Assembly (NCBI GenBank): GCA_012932865.1
Contig: SAXG01000021.1
Coordinates: forward strand, 310,001 to 374,000
Reading direction: 5' to 3'
Length of the DNA: 64,000 bases
From: Amylostereum areolatum
Taxonomy: Eukaryota > Basidiomycota > Agaricomycetes > Russulales > Stereaceae
Both the position numbers and the translations under genes were made by a program. The notes under the pieces are model-generated. The model ran no database searches. It saw only the letters and a list, made by a program, of their open reading frames with translations, and was not told where the DNA came from. Below, piece by piece: positions 45,483 to 58,634 of the stretch; positions within the stretch are counted from its first letter, which is position 1, and each line of letters opens with the position of its first letter.

Positions 45483-48195
45483 ATGGTGGACACAGAGAGG
45501 TATCCCCTAGCTTATGCTCACCTTGTACTCATTCACTAAAAACTGACAGTCCTTTCCCTTTCCAGGACTCTTCACAACTCATCTCCAGCGACTCCGTCCG
45601 GATCAAGAATCTTGTCTTGAATGTAACCGTCGCCGATGGTGCTCAATGGCCCTCAGATTCCGGTCCCAAACTACAGCCCGTACGCGTTAGCCTCATTATT
45701 CCGCACGACCTCCGCGCTGCCGCCTCTCGCGATGATATCTCCAAATCCATAAATTATGGCGAACTATCACGAACTATCCTGCCCGTCGTCCAATCGATAT
45801 CCTTCCTATCTCTCGAGGCACTGCTCGATCATCTCTTTGAAGCGTGCTTCGCCGCGTTCGAAACGGTGGACGACCTCGCCATCAAGCTAGTCAAACCTCG
45901 CGCCTCACCTTATGCAGATGCGGTCGGCGTTGCAGGCCGTCGAAGAAAAAATGGGACCCGCGTAGGGCCGGAACACATACTTCTAGAGAAGCTCGCGTGC
46001 AATTTGATCGTAGGGCTGAACGCATGCGAGCGTGAGGACAAGCAGCTTGTACATTTTGACGTGGACATCTCGCAGACCCGTCTCGATTCGCACTTCCCGT
46101 TTGACTTTCGTGGGTGGGCAAAGGCTTTGCGAGAGGTATGTCAGTGCTCCTTTGAAGTCGAAGCATACACATATGATTGTTTTAGGGAACAGAGGCATCT
46201 GCGTTTATATCTCTTGAATCCCTGGCATCGCTGGTCGCGGAGAAGACCTTGGAACGTATAGGCAATGGCAACGACACGGTCATTGTGCGCGCGGGAAAAC
46301 CCAAAGCTCTAGTTTTTGCGGAAGCGGCTGAAGTAGAGCTCGTACGCACCGTCCAAGACTATCCCAGGTTCAAAACATCTTTCCCCAATGGATCCCCTTA
46401 TATGTCAAGTAGCCTCCTTTCGCGGCCATTGGGACTTGCGTCGCTATTGGCAGATATTATTCCACCAACCCTATCTCCCGGGCCGATCCATACTGTTTCC
46501 GTCGCCCTTGGTTCTAACCTCGGTGATCGGTTTGCGAACATAGAAGTGGCGTTACGCTTTCTTGAACAGCCCGGCCGTTTTTTGTCCTCTCACCCAGACG
46601 CCCATGTATCCGTCGTGAATACGAGCTTCATGTATGAGACGGCACCAATGTACCTCACCGATCAACCCAAATTTGCCAACTGCGCTTGCCTTGTGCGTCA
46701 TTTTTATCGCTCTGTCGAGTACCATCCCAACACCCTTACGCACAGATACAAACGAACTTACAACCCGTAGAACTGCTTGTTGTACTGAAAGCTATCGAAG
46801 AGATAGTAGGCCGCGTACCCAGTATTCGCAATGGCCCTCGTGCTATCGATCTGGATATCCTATTTTTTGACCAAGAAACTATCGACACAAGGCCCGAGGT
46901 TGAACGTTGTAGCCTCGACAACCTCCAAGGACACCTGATCGTACCACACCCACGCATAGCTGAGAGGGAGTTCGTTCTACGACCTCTGAATGAGTGCGCC
47001 AATATTCTCTATGAACCATCCGGTCGCTCACACATAAACCAGCATGATACCAGATTTCATTCACCCCGTATCGAAAAAGTCTATCCATAAGATGCTCTCG
47101 GATATAATCGAGGCCTCCCCGCTCGGAACTCCACGCATGGACAAAATCGTGCCCTTCCCGTCCTACCCTCTTACTTCAACGTCCGCACCAGTACCATTGG
47201 GCGTGCCTAGTACAGGAGCCTGCTGGGTCTTTCCTTTGCCCGCTGGTCAATCTCAACCCCCCAAAAGGCCTTTGAATAAAACCCGCATAATGGCCACACT
47301 CAATGCAACACCTGACTCTTTTTCCGACGGTGCCGTCAATAACACCATCTCGACTGCCCTCACCTACGTTGCAACATCCGTACGCGGCGGTGCCGACATT
47401 GTGGATATAGGCGGGTATTCGACGCGCCCGGGCTCCGCCTACGTCTCCCCCGAAGAAGAGATCACTCGAATTGTCCCTATAATCCAGGCAATCCGCACTT
47501 CCACAGACCTCGATGTCTCAGCACGCAACATACTCATCAGCGTAGACACCTTCCGCCCCGATGTCGCCCGTGCCGCGATTGAAGCTGGTGCGAACTGCAT
47601 CAATGATGTTTACGCCTTCACCGGGCCCACACATCCCCTGACGGCCGAATCTGCGAAACATCTTCTCGAGATGCGTCACGTTGCCCGCGAGCTCGCCGTC
47701 CCCGTCGTGTTGATGCATGCCCGTGGCGATCCTCGTAGCAACAAGGATTATTCGACGTTCGACTCAGTTACGATGGCAGTCGCGGCGGAACTGGGAGAGA
47801 AAGTGGATACCATTGTGAATGGCCCGGGAGGGGTACGGCGCTGGTTGATCATGGTTGATCCCGGCATCGGTTTCAGCAAGTCGGTGGACGGGAATCTGGA
47901 GCTGCTACGCGGCGCGGCTCTACTCACTTCCGATCGTGTGGGTCAGACAATGAACCCACTTCGTGGATACCCCCAGCTCATTGGAGCGTCTCGTAAGTCG
48001 TTCTTGGGGATGATACTCGCGGATGCGGACGGGGAAGGCCCGTACGTGGGTCGCGAAACCGCGCCCAAGGATCGGGGTTGGGCGACAGCTGCTGCTGTTG
48101 CTTCTGCTGTGCAGCAGGGTGCCGCGGTCGTCCGGGTGCACGACGTCCTTGAACTTGGTGACGTTGTCCGCGTTGCGGATAGACTTTGGCAATGA
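45483..48195 (+). CDS. FOL1: Trifunctional folate synthesis enzyme (DHNA-HPPK-DHPS)
   Basis: Fungal Fol1 joins three steps of folate synthesis: dihydroneopterin aldolase, hydroxymethyl-dihydropterin pyrophosphokinase and dihydropteroate synthase. Five exons: 45483-45499, 45550-46135, 46186-46692, 46746-46993 and 47043-48195 (836 residues, frame kept; the first exon is 17 nt). Two aldolase-like repeats occupy about residues 15-290. The HPPK part has VSVALGSNLGDR and NGPRAIDLDILFF. The DHPS part has IMATLNATPDSFSDG (sulfonamide and pterin site), DIVDIGGYSTRPG, SVDTFRPDVARAA and GASRKSFLG. Order and length match Fol1 of other fungi. No break was found. Confidence 0.95.
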
Positions 48196-48460
48196 GATTG
48201 CGGATTTCCTGTAGCTCTCCAGTGACGAAAAAGAAATTGTATTCCATTCTCGATTCTGTGTCACGCTGGATCCCTGATATGTAGTAGATTCATGGATGAC
48301 ATAGGGGAACTAGGTGGATGAAAGCATGATGGCACGTGTGAGGATACAGCGAATAAACATGACCAGAAACCACGGATAAGAATGCTACAACATCGACGGG
48401 CTGTCCCAGCCAGCGCTTGGCGCGAGATCTGGGTGCGTCGGGAGAGTATGCGTCGCGCGA

Positions 48461-49009
48461 TTACTTTTCGGGGTTGGGGTTCCTAAGGCAGAGAAGAAGT
48501 ACGTCAGTGTTATGTCCTAACCTCGAGGGACATGAAGACATAGAATGAGAGTCAGATAGGAGCGAAAGACGTTGGATGCATGTTTATCAACACGTAGTTT
48601 GGATTCAGTGTGAACTATGCTTGATCGGTTGTGTATCATCAGATAGAAGGAGAGTTCACGTTCGTGGCCAGATGGCGACGTGACGGGAGCGATAGCAGTA
48701 TAGTCAGAAGGGTGAAGACTCACATTCTACGCTTGCCTCCTGGCAGAGTCGTGACGTTCACGAAGCTGCATATATGCGTTAGACTAAACGGAAATCGACG
48801 AGGAAAAAATCCTACGCACCGACGGTTGTAAAGGATACGCTTCTTTGCACGGCCCTTCGGTGTCTTCTTCTTCTCCTGCTTTTCGACCTTTGGGGTCTGA
48901 GATTTAACTTTGCCGGCACGGGCGAGGGATCCGTGGACTACATGGGAGAACGATACAAGTCAGCCATCATAATAACCGACGAGACAGAGAAAACGCACCT
49001 TTTCCCATT
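48461..49009 (-). CDS. RPS30: 40S ribosomal protein eS30
   Basis: This is a small-subunit ribosomal protein. Four exons: 49009-49000, 48937-48820, 48765-48724 and 48482-48461 (63 residues). The first exon is only 10 nt (MGK plus one base). The joined product reads [17 protein letters not shown], then the lysine-rich [17 protein letters not shown] and [14 protein letters not shown]. As in other fungi, no ubiquitin-like domain is fused upstream, unlike animal FAU. Four exons in 63 codons is a high intron density, typical of basidiomycete ribosomal genes. Confidence 0.93.
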
Positions 49010-49755
49010 TTCTTGACGATGAGGTTGCTAGACGGTGAGGACAGCGGCGACAGAGGCTTCAATCCGGGGTCTGCCGTCGGAGTGCGAACGAGGAACCAGT
49101 CGTGAGAACTGCTTGCGTAAACCTTTACAGTCGTGAACTGTGGCCGTGGCCCGTCGGCCAAGCAGAAGTGGCTGTGTGCTCTGAGTCTGTGTGGCTGGCG
49201 TACTTACGTAAGTACTTGAAGAGTTGAAGCTTGAAGAGCACGACGGTGACTTGTTGCACCGAGACCGCGCTGAGCCTGTTGCAGGTCTCTCGAACCTTGT
49301 ACACATCGTGCTTCTTTGTACTTCCAAACGATCTCTTACTTCTGCGTGTCAGGTGCTTAAATGAGCTCACAAGCTGATCGGGATCTCAGCCCGCTGCCAG
49401 GCAAATAATATGTGTGGCCACCGACCCCACTGCTCATTGTTATCTTTTTCGGGACTGTCTACTGCTCATTCCAGGTATGTGTTCCCCAAACAGACTACAA
49501 TGTTCTTTTCCGGACCTGTGGTTAGGTTCGTACCTCCATGCATCTCTCCTCGTGCTTGATCTTTTATCGTGGTGGCACAGTCACAACGACTCCGATCGCC
49601 TCGTGGTGCCTTTGCGTACGGTTGTGTTTATGCCACTTTGTAGTATGAAGCCTACTCGTTTGCCTCAATGTCTCGGATCTTTCGCATATATAAACCGCGA
49701 AGGACTTCGGTAAGAGGCACCCTCGTGTTTCGTTCCTCCTCCCCTACTCACTCCC
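49010..49755. other. Divergent intergenic region RPS30 / F-box gene
   Basis: The promoter region of RPS30 on the minus strand and of the F-box gene on the plus strand. Short frames only. Confidence 0.45.
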
Positions 49756-51168
49756 ATGTCTTTCTCAGATACCGCTACCCTAGGTCGCACGGTGATCAAC
49801 AACGGATTAACTATCATATCCGTGGCCCTCCCTGTTGAGATATGGGAACTCATATTCCACCAATATGTCCAAGGTGGTTCCAAACACTCCCCATTAACGC
49901 TGTCGCATGTTTCATCCCGTTGGAGGTTGATAGCTCACCACTGCGCCAGTCTATGGACGAGCATTCGAGTCGGTGCACATTCCACGTGTTTTGACTGTGT
50001 TGACCACAGACTTTAATTCGCTGCAAAGCGTCCTCTGCACATATCCATTCACCTGGAAGACGACTGTCATGATGCTCGGTCCCGCGTTCACCGTATCATG
50101 GATATTCTCTTATCCCCTCTTTCTCAACGCTGGTCAAGCCTTTTCATTACGGCCAATTCCAATGTCATTTCCGCCCTCGACACCCTTCTACCTTTCCCGC
50201 CGCTACTCCCTTCTTTGACTTCCTTCACTGTCAAAGCCGTGCCAGTGGACAATGATTATTTGGGCCCATATCTCCAGTACTCGAGTCTGGTTTCCAACAT
50301 ACCACATGCTCCGCAGTTATGCAAACTGGGGTTTAGTCACTGCCGCCCACAGTTAATCCCCTTCATCTTCACGACTCTTCCACATACGCTATCCCACATT
50401 GGGGACTTGCGCCTTCAGGATACAACGATGACTTTGTTGGGCTTGCAAACAATGTTAACGGCTTGCCACTCGTTGACTCGCCTGGACCTCTCCGACATTG
50501 TTGTCGAATACCACGCAGACATCCACGTACCCCCATTGGAGCACAAAGGCGTACGAGAATTCCTCGTCACGGATCGCCTCTCAACGAGCCATGTAGACGG
50601 ATTCTATCATTCCTTTTCTACTGTTCATCTTCTGCCTTACTTCACGCTCCCCTCCCTTGAAGAATTTGCGTTTGCGCCTTGTATAGCCAGGCCGCAGAGC
50701 GTACAAACAGTCCACGTCCGGAATCTTCACAACTTCCTGTACCGCTCGCGATCGTCCCGACTTGCCTCCCTCACATTGTGCGGTATCACCATCCCGACGG
50801 AACGTGTCGAGGGTTACACAGCTCTACTCCCCGGTCTCAAGCACCTGTGTCTCTGCACTTCTGTTTTTACGCCAGGGATGATGGATACGTTCAAGGACCT
50901 TTCCAAGAACTTACGCGCGATTATTCTGTGCAACTGTACAGGTTTCCCAGTTGGCCACATTGATCGCTACACGACACGGACAACGGACATCGAAGGTTCA
51001 TTTCCCGACGGTGCTTCGTGGTCGGTTTCAGGCACGAATGAGGTGGGGTGTCGCCGTACCTTCTTGACGGGACTGCATGCGCCGCAGTGTATTCTCTCTC
51101 GTACGTCGGAGTCAACAGCAGAGTGGAAACGAGCCTTAAGTAAGATTTGGTTTTCTTCCTGTTTATAG
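49756..51168 (+). CDS. F-box protein with LRR-like C-terminus
   Basis: The protein starts MSFSDTATLGRTV and has the F-box at about residues 25-70 (VALPVEIWELIFHQYVQ, then SHVSSRWRLIAHHCASLWTSIRV). F-box proteins link substrates to SCF ubiquitin ligases via Skp1. At least one intron lies near 49970-50020, and the frame resumes with RPLHISIHLEDD and runs to 51168. The C-terminal 350 residues have leucine-rich spacing (LPSLTSFTVKAVPVDND, LTRLDLSDIVVEYHADIHVP, LPSLEEFAF), as in the large Agaricomycete F-box family. The exact intron limits are not resolved. Substrate unknown. Confidence 0.78.
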
Positions 51169-51560
51169 GTGAACCATGACATTCTCCACCCCATGTTGCC
51201 TGCATCGAATGCGTGACACGTTAGCTTTACTTGTTTGCAGTATCCTATTGTAGTGCGCTTTGGAACGGCGCTGACGGAGGCTACATTCCTGGCTACCATT
51301 GTTCTGTGGAGTCAGGTCATATGTATCACATATAACATGGGACCTAGAGATAACGATATTTACTCGGAACAACATAGCCATTCTCGATACGGCGAATCGG
51401 CCGGGCGACCCACCACAATTTCCGTGGCTGATATAGCAAGTACATTGCGCGCACTGATCTGATATATGTAGAGGCACCGAATTTCATTCACCGACATGGA
51501 CCTTTCCCATCCTTGATTTCGAGTTTCTACGGCTACCCCACGTTCATGACCCACAGCGAT

Positions 51561-53700
51561 ATGGGCAACAACAAAGGCAGGCTGGAGGTCGTCTGCGACT
51601 TCGAAGCTCTTGAGGACCAGCCTTGTTCGAAACGAGGGGGCAGACTCTCGGGTATACGCCGTGTCCTCCTTCTCCTTCTTATTGTCTTCATATCCTTGGT
51701 GGTTCGACCCACGTGGTGGCAAATGCTTTCTCTTTCAGCACGACAACCATGCCACGGTCATGTCATGGAGCCATTTTATCACAATGTGACCCAAGTCTCA
51801 GACGACATCTGTCCAAGTGTTCAGCCTGGAACTCCATCGTTCTCAGGTTATATCGGTCTCAAGGGCGACAGCAAACTCGCTCCAAAACGTTCGTTCTTCT
51901 GGTATGTTATTTCTACTTCTTATCCCGGCTTCTCACATACTAATCTCACTATCAAGGTATTTTGAAGCGGAACAGTCTGCACAAAAAGCTCCGATAATGT
52001 ATATGTCGTTGCGCTGTGTTCTTTCAGACGTGTATTCAATTACGCTTTATTGGACAGCCTTACCATTGGAGGTGGACCCGGAACGAGTGGCCTGGCCAAC
52101 CCAATCATGGGGCAGTCGCACTGTAGGATCTCGGAGAATGGGGTTCAGCCTAACCCACATCGTTGGACAGAGAAATTCAACCTTCTCGCCCTCGACCATG
52201 TAGGTATCTTCCTTCCATATGACCTTCGTCTCGTATTGAAGATAAGTTTTCTAGCCCATAGGAGTAGGGTTCTCTTACGGCCAGCACGTCAACAATAGTC
52301 GTGAAGCCGCGTACGACGTCTACGACTTTTTGCAGAAGTTTTACCGACTATACCCCCATTTGGCCAGGTGAATAGCAAACGCAGTCTGTCAGGTCACCCG
52401 GCCACGGCTAACAGGCTGTTCCACGTAGCAATCAATTCGTCATTTCGGGGGGGGGTCGTACGGTGGGGTATATGTCCCCAACATTGCTACTGTTATCCAC
52501 GAGCAGAACCAGGCGGTCGCCAAAGGACAGGGTCAACCTAGAGCGATTCACATCAACCTGGAGTCGGTGATGGTCAGCAATCCCCTATCTGTGCGTACCT
52601 TCGGCCCCAAACAAGTATCCGAATGACTATGTTGACCTCACTCCCGTAGGACCCGCTATCGTGGTTCCGATGGAACCTGCACTACCGGTGCGAGCTCTCT
52701 GACGTATACAACTCTACTACGTGTTCAGAAATGTATGGCCTTCTTCCACAATGCCTCGAGAGCATCGAGATGGCTTTGCAACAATCTTCGGTCGCTACGA
52801 GGACCGCGGCGTCCGATGATTGCTTCAAGCTACTCATGGGAGACACACACGGAACAGTGCTCGAAGATGTTCGGAAAACTGTATGGTCTCTTCAACGCCA
52901 GTCGTTCCTTTTTTTACTTACAAACAATGCTCAGTGCGACACAGGATCTTCGATTGACTGCTTTCCTGAATTCGGCTGGCTCAATGACTTCTTCCACACG
53001 GACAGAACCAAGTGGGCTCTGGGCGTTCCACACCATCTTAACTTCACACCTGTAAGCACAGATATAGACGAGGAGTTTTCGCGATACGGCGATATGTGCG
53101 TGGGCCCGGATAATGGTCATGTCTTCTGCTTCGGTGCCAATGACTCTTTTGCCAGATTCTTCCCTCACCATCGTCTGTACGAGCCTCTGCTTGAGGACTG
53201 GTATTCGCGTTCTGCGTAAGGATCTTGTCGCATGGTCTTGGTTCCTCGTTGCTCACATCTTGTTAGATCATATCGGTTCACAGGACGCTAGCTGCGACTG
53301 GCCAGGAGTCCTCTCTTTCGTACGTCCTTCCCGTTGATATCCCGTCTCACCCTGGTGTAAACTAGCAGCCTACAGCTCAAATTGCTCCGTACTTCGTTCC
53401 AAGACGAATTCTTGACAACGCCGGACACGCCATGGCCTTCAAAGGACAACGCGACCAGTAACTGTGCGCGCGGTGGGCCCTGGAGCTGGAAATATGACAT
53501 ATCTCACCTACGCAGGGGCGGGACATTTCGTGAGTGCTGCTGAGTTAGACTCGATTCAACATCATTCGTTTCCTGATACTTGCGGTTCTCGCGATGCAGG
53601 TTGTACTAAATCAACCAGCTTTGACGAAGCACGTAGTCGAACACTGGATCCTAAATATACCTTTCCTGTGAAGGGGTTTGAATCGTTAGACCGCTTGTAA
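51561..53700 (+). CDS. Serine carboxypeptidase (S10), membrane-anchored
   Basis: Peptidase family S10 removes C-terminal residues at acid pH in vacuoles or outside the cell. The start MGNNKGRLEVV is followed about 40 residues on by a hydrophobic segment (VLLLLLIVFISLVV) preceded by Arg residues, which looks like a signal anchor rather than a cleaved signal. Domain blocks: GYIGLKGD, FFWYFEAE across an intron, LTIGGGPGTSGLANP, GQSHCRISENG, and the catalytic Ser in ISGGGSYGGVYVP (about 52450). The Asp lies in a degenerate-looking block near 53285 (SQDASCDWPG) and the His in TYAGAGHFV near 53525. Multiple short exons; some limits are not fixed. Its stop is 59 bp from that of ORC3. Confidence 0.83.
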
Positions 53701-53759
53701 CCCACCATCATTGTACACACCACTCAGCCATTAAATTGCTTGTTTAACAATAACCGAAA

Positions 53760-56460
53760 CTACTCTGCACTTTCGTACACTGTCCTCATGATATGATCCG
53801 CTTTCCTGCCCGTGTGTTTCACGAAACCCAGGAAATCCAGCTCGTGCAACGCCCGAATAAACCGAGAGTGCACGTGTAATTTCCACTTTTCCTGCGTTTC
53901 TTCATCGTCATCTCCTTCGGCAGGAACATCCTCGGCCTGCCGACGTATTCGTTTTCGCTGGTTATCAAGCACCATTGCGAACGATTCGTACCAGTCATAT
54001 ACGTTTACCATACGACCCGCTTCGAGGTAACGTCGGAAGAGAATGCTCGTGTCGGGGAGCTCCCATATTGCGCGTCGACGTCGGTTACCAGCATCTTCAA
54101 AGAAGCCATACGGGTCAAGTAGAGCCGGATAGGACACTCGCTCGCGGCGATGGATTGATGAGCTAGCGAAATAGCCCCATCAGATGAATATTAGAGCAAA
54201 GGAACGAGCTTACTTCGGATGGGAAGGGAGTAGACCCGGTATACCATATGTCCCACAGCGATAAGTCCTCCAGGTTGATGATATGATCGCTACATTCCAT
54301 GTATCAGATTCTGCGATATAGAGTTAGCCAGAGAGTGACGCACTCGAAATATTGGGTAAGCCAACGCCCTAGCTGTCCTGTGAGCATCGAGGTATCACTT
54401 CTTGCCCTTTTCCATAGACCGACGGATCTCCGTCACTTGCTCATCAAGCGTGATCGCCGCCTCTTGTTCTTTGCATGGGACTGGTACAAGCTCTACAAAA
54501 CGGTTGAGCTCCTCCAGCAGGGTCCTTAGTTTCTCTGCTGACATCTTACTGTTCGCCCGTAAGTTCTAGTACAGCGGGTAAGGCGAGGAGAAAGTACGAA
54601 CGTCACCATCTTGCCGATGTATGTGGCTTCCCTGCCGAGGTTTCCCCGTAGTGCCGCGCTGCGAATCTCAAACACGGTCCTGTTATCTTCTGAGGTACGA
54701 TGACCCATATCAAAGAGCACTCGTTGAACGCAGAGAAGGGCCCCGAGAGCAACTTTCAGATTACGCAGACGTATGTGAAAATTCGTCCGGGCGTCGTCGA
54801 CGGCAGAGAGGAGCTCAGTGATGTCGCTGGCAGGCCAACCGCCCTTGCGTTTTGCAGTAGCCTGAGTGGATATGCATCGCGAAAGGAGGGAGTCCACGAA
54901 AGTGAAAGAAGCTGGATCTGTAAGAGTATTCGTGAGAGAAGCAGGGTCGTGCCCGAGGACGGTCAGAGGTTCTTCAAAATGCTTCAAGTACGCGAGCTGT
55001 CGAGCCAATTTTTATGAGGAGATGCAAAGCCCAACTCGAGGGATCTCACCTGTAGCATTGTAGAAACTCCATCCAGAGAGGTCGTATGTCGTGTGAAGAA
55101 ATCAACTAGATATTCCAACGCTGCCGCTCCGAGCATGACGTCTGGCTCAAAGTCAAGGTCGAAGAAGGTCTACAGGCTGCCTGTAAGTGAGACGCAAACA
55201 ACGACGGGAGAAGAAAGAACACAACACCTCTGTCACGATTTTGTTGAACACGTCCACACCCTCCGGGAGACTGAAAGTCTGCAACTGTAGCAATGATAAA
55301 GTTGCTTGGGGATATGAGCTGTGGATGTAGGATGGCGAGGGTGGTGATGACAGTCCGAGGACGAATACGATGGGAAGTGTAGGCACGTGGGAGCTGCATG
55401 GTCGAATTAGGTCTTCGTCGCTGCAGAGAACAAAATGTATGAACCTGCATATGTGAAACATATCTTGAACCACGGGTGGTAGAAACTGTTCAAATTCATG
55501 CATGAAGACGACTAATTTCGGGGAAAGTGCACTGGGGTCTGTACGACAGAGGCCTGTTGAGGACAGTCGATGTGAAAGAGAAAACACGGACCTTCCGGAT
55601 CATGATTTGACTGCACATCGTCGTACCACGCCTTGAGCAATTTGATGTCAAATTGCGCTAGTGAGGTTGTCGGCTTGCGCTTTACTTCGTAGGGTACGTG
55701 AGCAACATACGGGTCTTTGAATAACCCACGACGTACCATTCTGACCTTTCGGCGGCTTGTCTACGAAAGCGCCGATGAGTGCCTTCATGGCAGACAAGAT
55801 GTTGGGGGCATCGGGAGGGTGTAGGTGGGCAACGTAGGAGGGGGGATTGGGCGTATCCTCATCTTCATCATTCTGCTCATGGGTGTCGTGGCCCTCGAGG
55901 CGCGTAGCGATGTTGGATATAAACGAAGAACCGGATGATGGTGCTATAACAAGATCAGACTGTGACATACAATGAGACGAAGGAGGCCCACCTGATATAG
56001 CGAAAGCGGGTATTTCTGCGTAGGGCAAACCGGGCAGAGGGTCCATGTAGGCATTTGTGATATTCTGAGTGATCTCCTCCGCCAGAGGGGTGTATAACGC
56101 ATGGACCACGCTCTGACAAGGGAGGGTTATGACATTGGTATGCAGAAGCCGGAAACCACGCACTTGCACTCTTTTGAGACATTTGTTCCACGCATCTTTG
56201 TATGCCTTCAGTCGCATCTCATAGCCATCGGGAAAGTCACGTTCGTGGAAGGAGGGCTGCTCAATTTCAGCGTTATGTTCGTCTTCTGTATTTTCCGGGG
56301 TTCAATTGGTTTCGACGCGTGGCAGAAGCGATTTCAGCAGACAGACCTGACGCATTGTAAGGGATGTAAACCACGGTCTAAAGAAAGTTAAACTACTGCT
56401 GAACGAAGAATGAATGTGCGTTACCTGCTTAAGGTCATCGAGGTCAGGCGAAGATGCCAT
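53760..56460 (-). CDS. ORC3: Origin recognition complex subunit 3
   Basis: ORC3 is part of the nuclear complex that marks replication origins and loads MCM2-7. The gene starts MASSPDLDDLKQ at 56460 and has many short exons. Recognisable blocks from the N-terminal half are KDPYVAHVPYEVKRKP, LVVFMHEFEQFLPPVVQDMF and LPIVFVLGLSSPPS (AAA+-like fold without a canonical Walker A). FDLDFEPDVMLGAAALEYLVDFF and ARQLAYLKHFEEPLTVLGHDP follow. The C-terminal insertion/winged-helix part ends SRFIRALHELDFLGF and KHTGRKADHIMRTV, the most conserved ORC3 signature. No break was seen, though not all exon limits were calculated. A Glu/Asp-rich loop is inserted near 55860. Confidence 0.9.
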
Positions 56461-57051
56461 TATTGCTAAGGACTCATCAACGGGTTGCAAACGATGAACA
56501 AGTTGGGACGCGTTACGAGTGGGCGCCGGGAACAATGCCGCGATCTCGTGACCGACGCGTCTCGACTCTCGGGCCTCATGCTCTGACTCAGGCTACGTGA
56601 AATGTTTAACTTACTCAGAATCACTCTCTTCGGAGTGGGGAGCAGTCACTAAGTCAGGCGTGCCCCAGTCTGCTTTACCGTCGAGTAGCCAGACTTCTGT
56701 TACCAGAGTGATCATCTGTTCCGATCAGCATGTCAATCCCGCTTCGAAAGCTATGTCACGTATATGTGTTCAACAATCTCATAGGGATCAAAGCATGTAA
56801 AAAGTAGATGTTCGAATGTCACGGCCATCGTACGAAGTATTCAGTACAGTACAGATGTGTGTGTAAGCAACTGTGGAATAGTTTCAAAGCATATGGAGAA
56901 CACAGTCAGGTATTGAGCTGGGTCCATGGAAGTAAGCGTAAGTATACAATAGAGGTGTCGCAATGTACGCCAACGCGCGCCGGGCGCCAATCTATGCGCA
57001 TTACCCGACGCACGACCTGCATGACGTTTTCTGTCCAAGCAGGTGGGTGTA
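56461..57051. other. Intergenic, nothing recognised
   Basis: The gap separates the ORC3 start from the 3' end of the surface-protein gene. Short frames without motifs. Confidence 0.45.
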
Positions 57052-57550
57052 TCAATTTGAGAGGAAAAGGATGGAGGTGATGGTGATGAGAAGCAGTACG
57101 CCAGGAATGCCCACTTTGTACCCAGCGCTGGATTGAGTACTGCCGCTGGCAGGCACACTCGATGAAGCTGTAGAGGCTGACGCTGAAGGCGTGGGGGAAG
57201 ATGTTACAAAGCGGGAGGCCGAGCTTGAGAGTGATGGGAACGTCACTGAAGACGGTGTGAACGTGGACGCGGGTTGGGTGGATATGGTGATGGTGATGGT
57301 GCCGCTAAGGGTACTGGCGGGGTTGGTCGGTTGAGATGGCTGACTCGATATGGACGGGGGGATAGGTATGGAAGAAGTCAGGGAAGCAATGGGAGTGTCT
57401 AGGGTTCCAGACATCCCATCGAGCCTGTGGTCCACAAGATAAGGGGACGGTCGTACCGATGTATAAAAAGACGTACGTAAAATTCGGTGAGTAGTCTATA
57501 TACGGTCTGGAAGAGTTCGCCTGCTTGAGGCTTACCGAAGTGAAAGCCAC
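57052..57550 (-). CDS. Ser/Thr-rich surface protein, 3' exons
   Basis: The minus-strand exons encode a short N-terminal part (SRPYIDYSPNFTYVFLYIGT, about 57510-57440) joined to a long Ser/Thr/Pro-rich stretch, ending with a hydrophobic tail (VGIPGVLLLITITSILFLSN). The tail fits a GPI-attachment signal or a single C-terminal helix, so the product is probably at the cell surface. The first exon and signal peptide were not found with confidence; they may lie between 57550 and 57620. I do not recognise the family. Confidence 0.5.
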
Positions 57551-58634
57551 GTAGCTGCGACACGGTCAGATATGGTAAAACATAGCACGACGCAAGTCAC
57601 ATACTACGTATTCGAATTTGGCCCGGCGTTGGCTTGCGGCTAGGGTCACTGTTGATCAGAGAGGAATGCTTATTATCCTGAAAGCAAACCCTACGCACGG
57701 TGAAGTCGAGGGAATGGACGGAAGACACATCGACGGGGTCAAGTTGCTGGATAAGTTGCTGCAGGATCGCAACAATGGGTTTAGGTTGGGTGACAGAGAA
57801 TATAGCAGAATAACTGCACCTGTTTACCGCTGGTATAGACCGACATAGCAGGGACCCATGTTGGCCAGGAGGGGTCGCTCCCCGTTATCGAGCCATTGCA
57901 CCTTGCATGACTGTCCTGCATGGCAGGTCGTGCTCTCGGAGGGGTTTACAACCTGCATATAAGGTGTACAGGTAAACCATATTGTAGCGCTGTGTGAAGA
58001 ATATTAAATTAGGCGCACGAAAAACTCGGCACGGGCGAATGGAAAGGTGAAGAGGCCGTAGAGGATCCAGATCAGGCCAAACGAGAAGACTGGGTTGTAC
58101 ATGGCAGGAATCGGGTAGAAAGAGTGACGGTGAGAGAAAGGAGCGAGTTGGTGTTAACAGGCAGGACAGTGCATGTCCTGAAAACGAGGATACAGAGTGG
58201 GTTGAGGAGGAAACGATGGTTGCAGGGTCGCAGCCAGGCTGACCTTACGAACTTCCATTTCGGGGAGGCGAGTTGTTGCGATGATAAGTTGTCACATATC
58301 TTCAGAGCCGGACGGGCTTGTTGGCCGTCTCTGGTCCCTGAGAGCGTATGTCGGATTGATTGTGCTCATTGTCATACACCAGGTCTTCGTTGCTTGCCAC
58401 GATGAGCTCGAGGACGAGGACGACGTTGTGCGCAGCGCTTGTGTCAGCCCCTGGGTCGGCGGGATCACCGACGACGGGTAATGCCTGGTTCAGGAACCGC
58501 GTCTTGGCCTTTTTATACTCAGCCTTCCGCCATTTTGACCTCGAGTCTCCCCTCATCATCGCCAGCTTTCGTCAGTCTTCTGTCGCTCTCAGCGTCCTCC
58601 ACTCTCTCTTTCACTTCCCCCTCTTTTCGTGAAA
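57551..58634. other. Intergenic with no firm gene
   Basis: The gap holds the presumed 5' end of the 57052 gene (minus) and the promoter of the Kre9-like gene (plus). Around 58015-58110 a minus-strand peptide ending RAEFFVRLI is open but unsupported. Confidence 0.4.
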
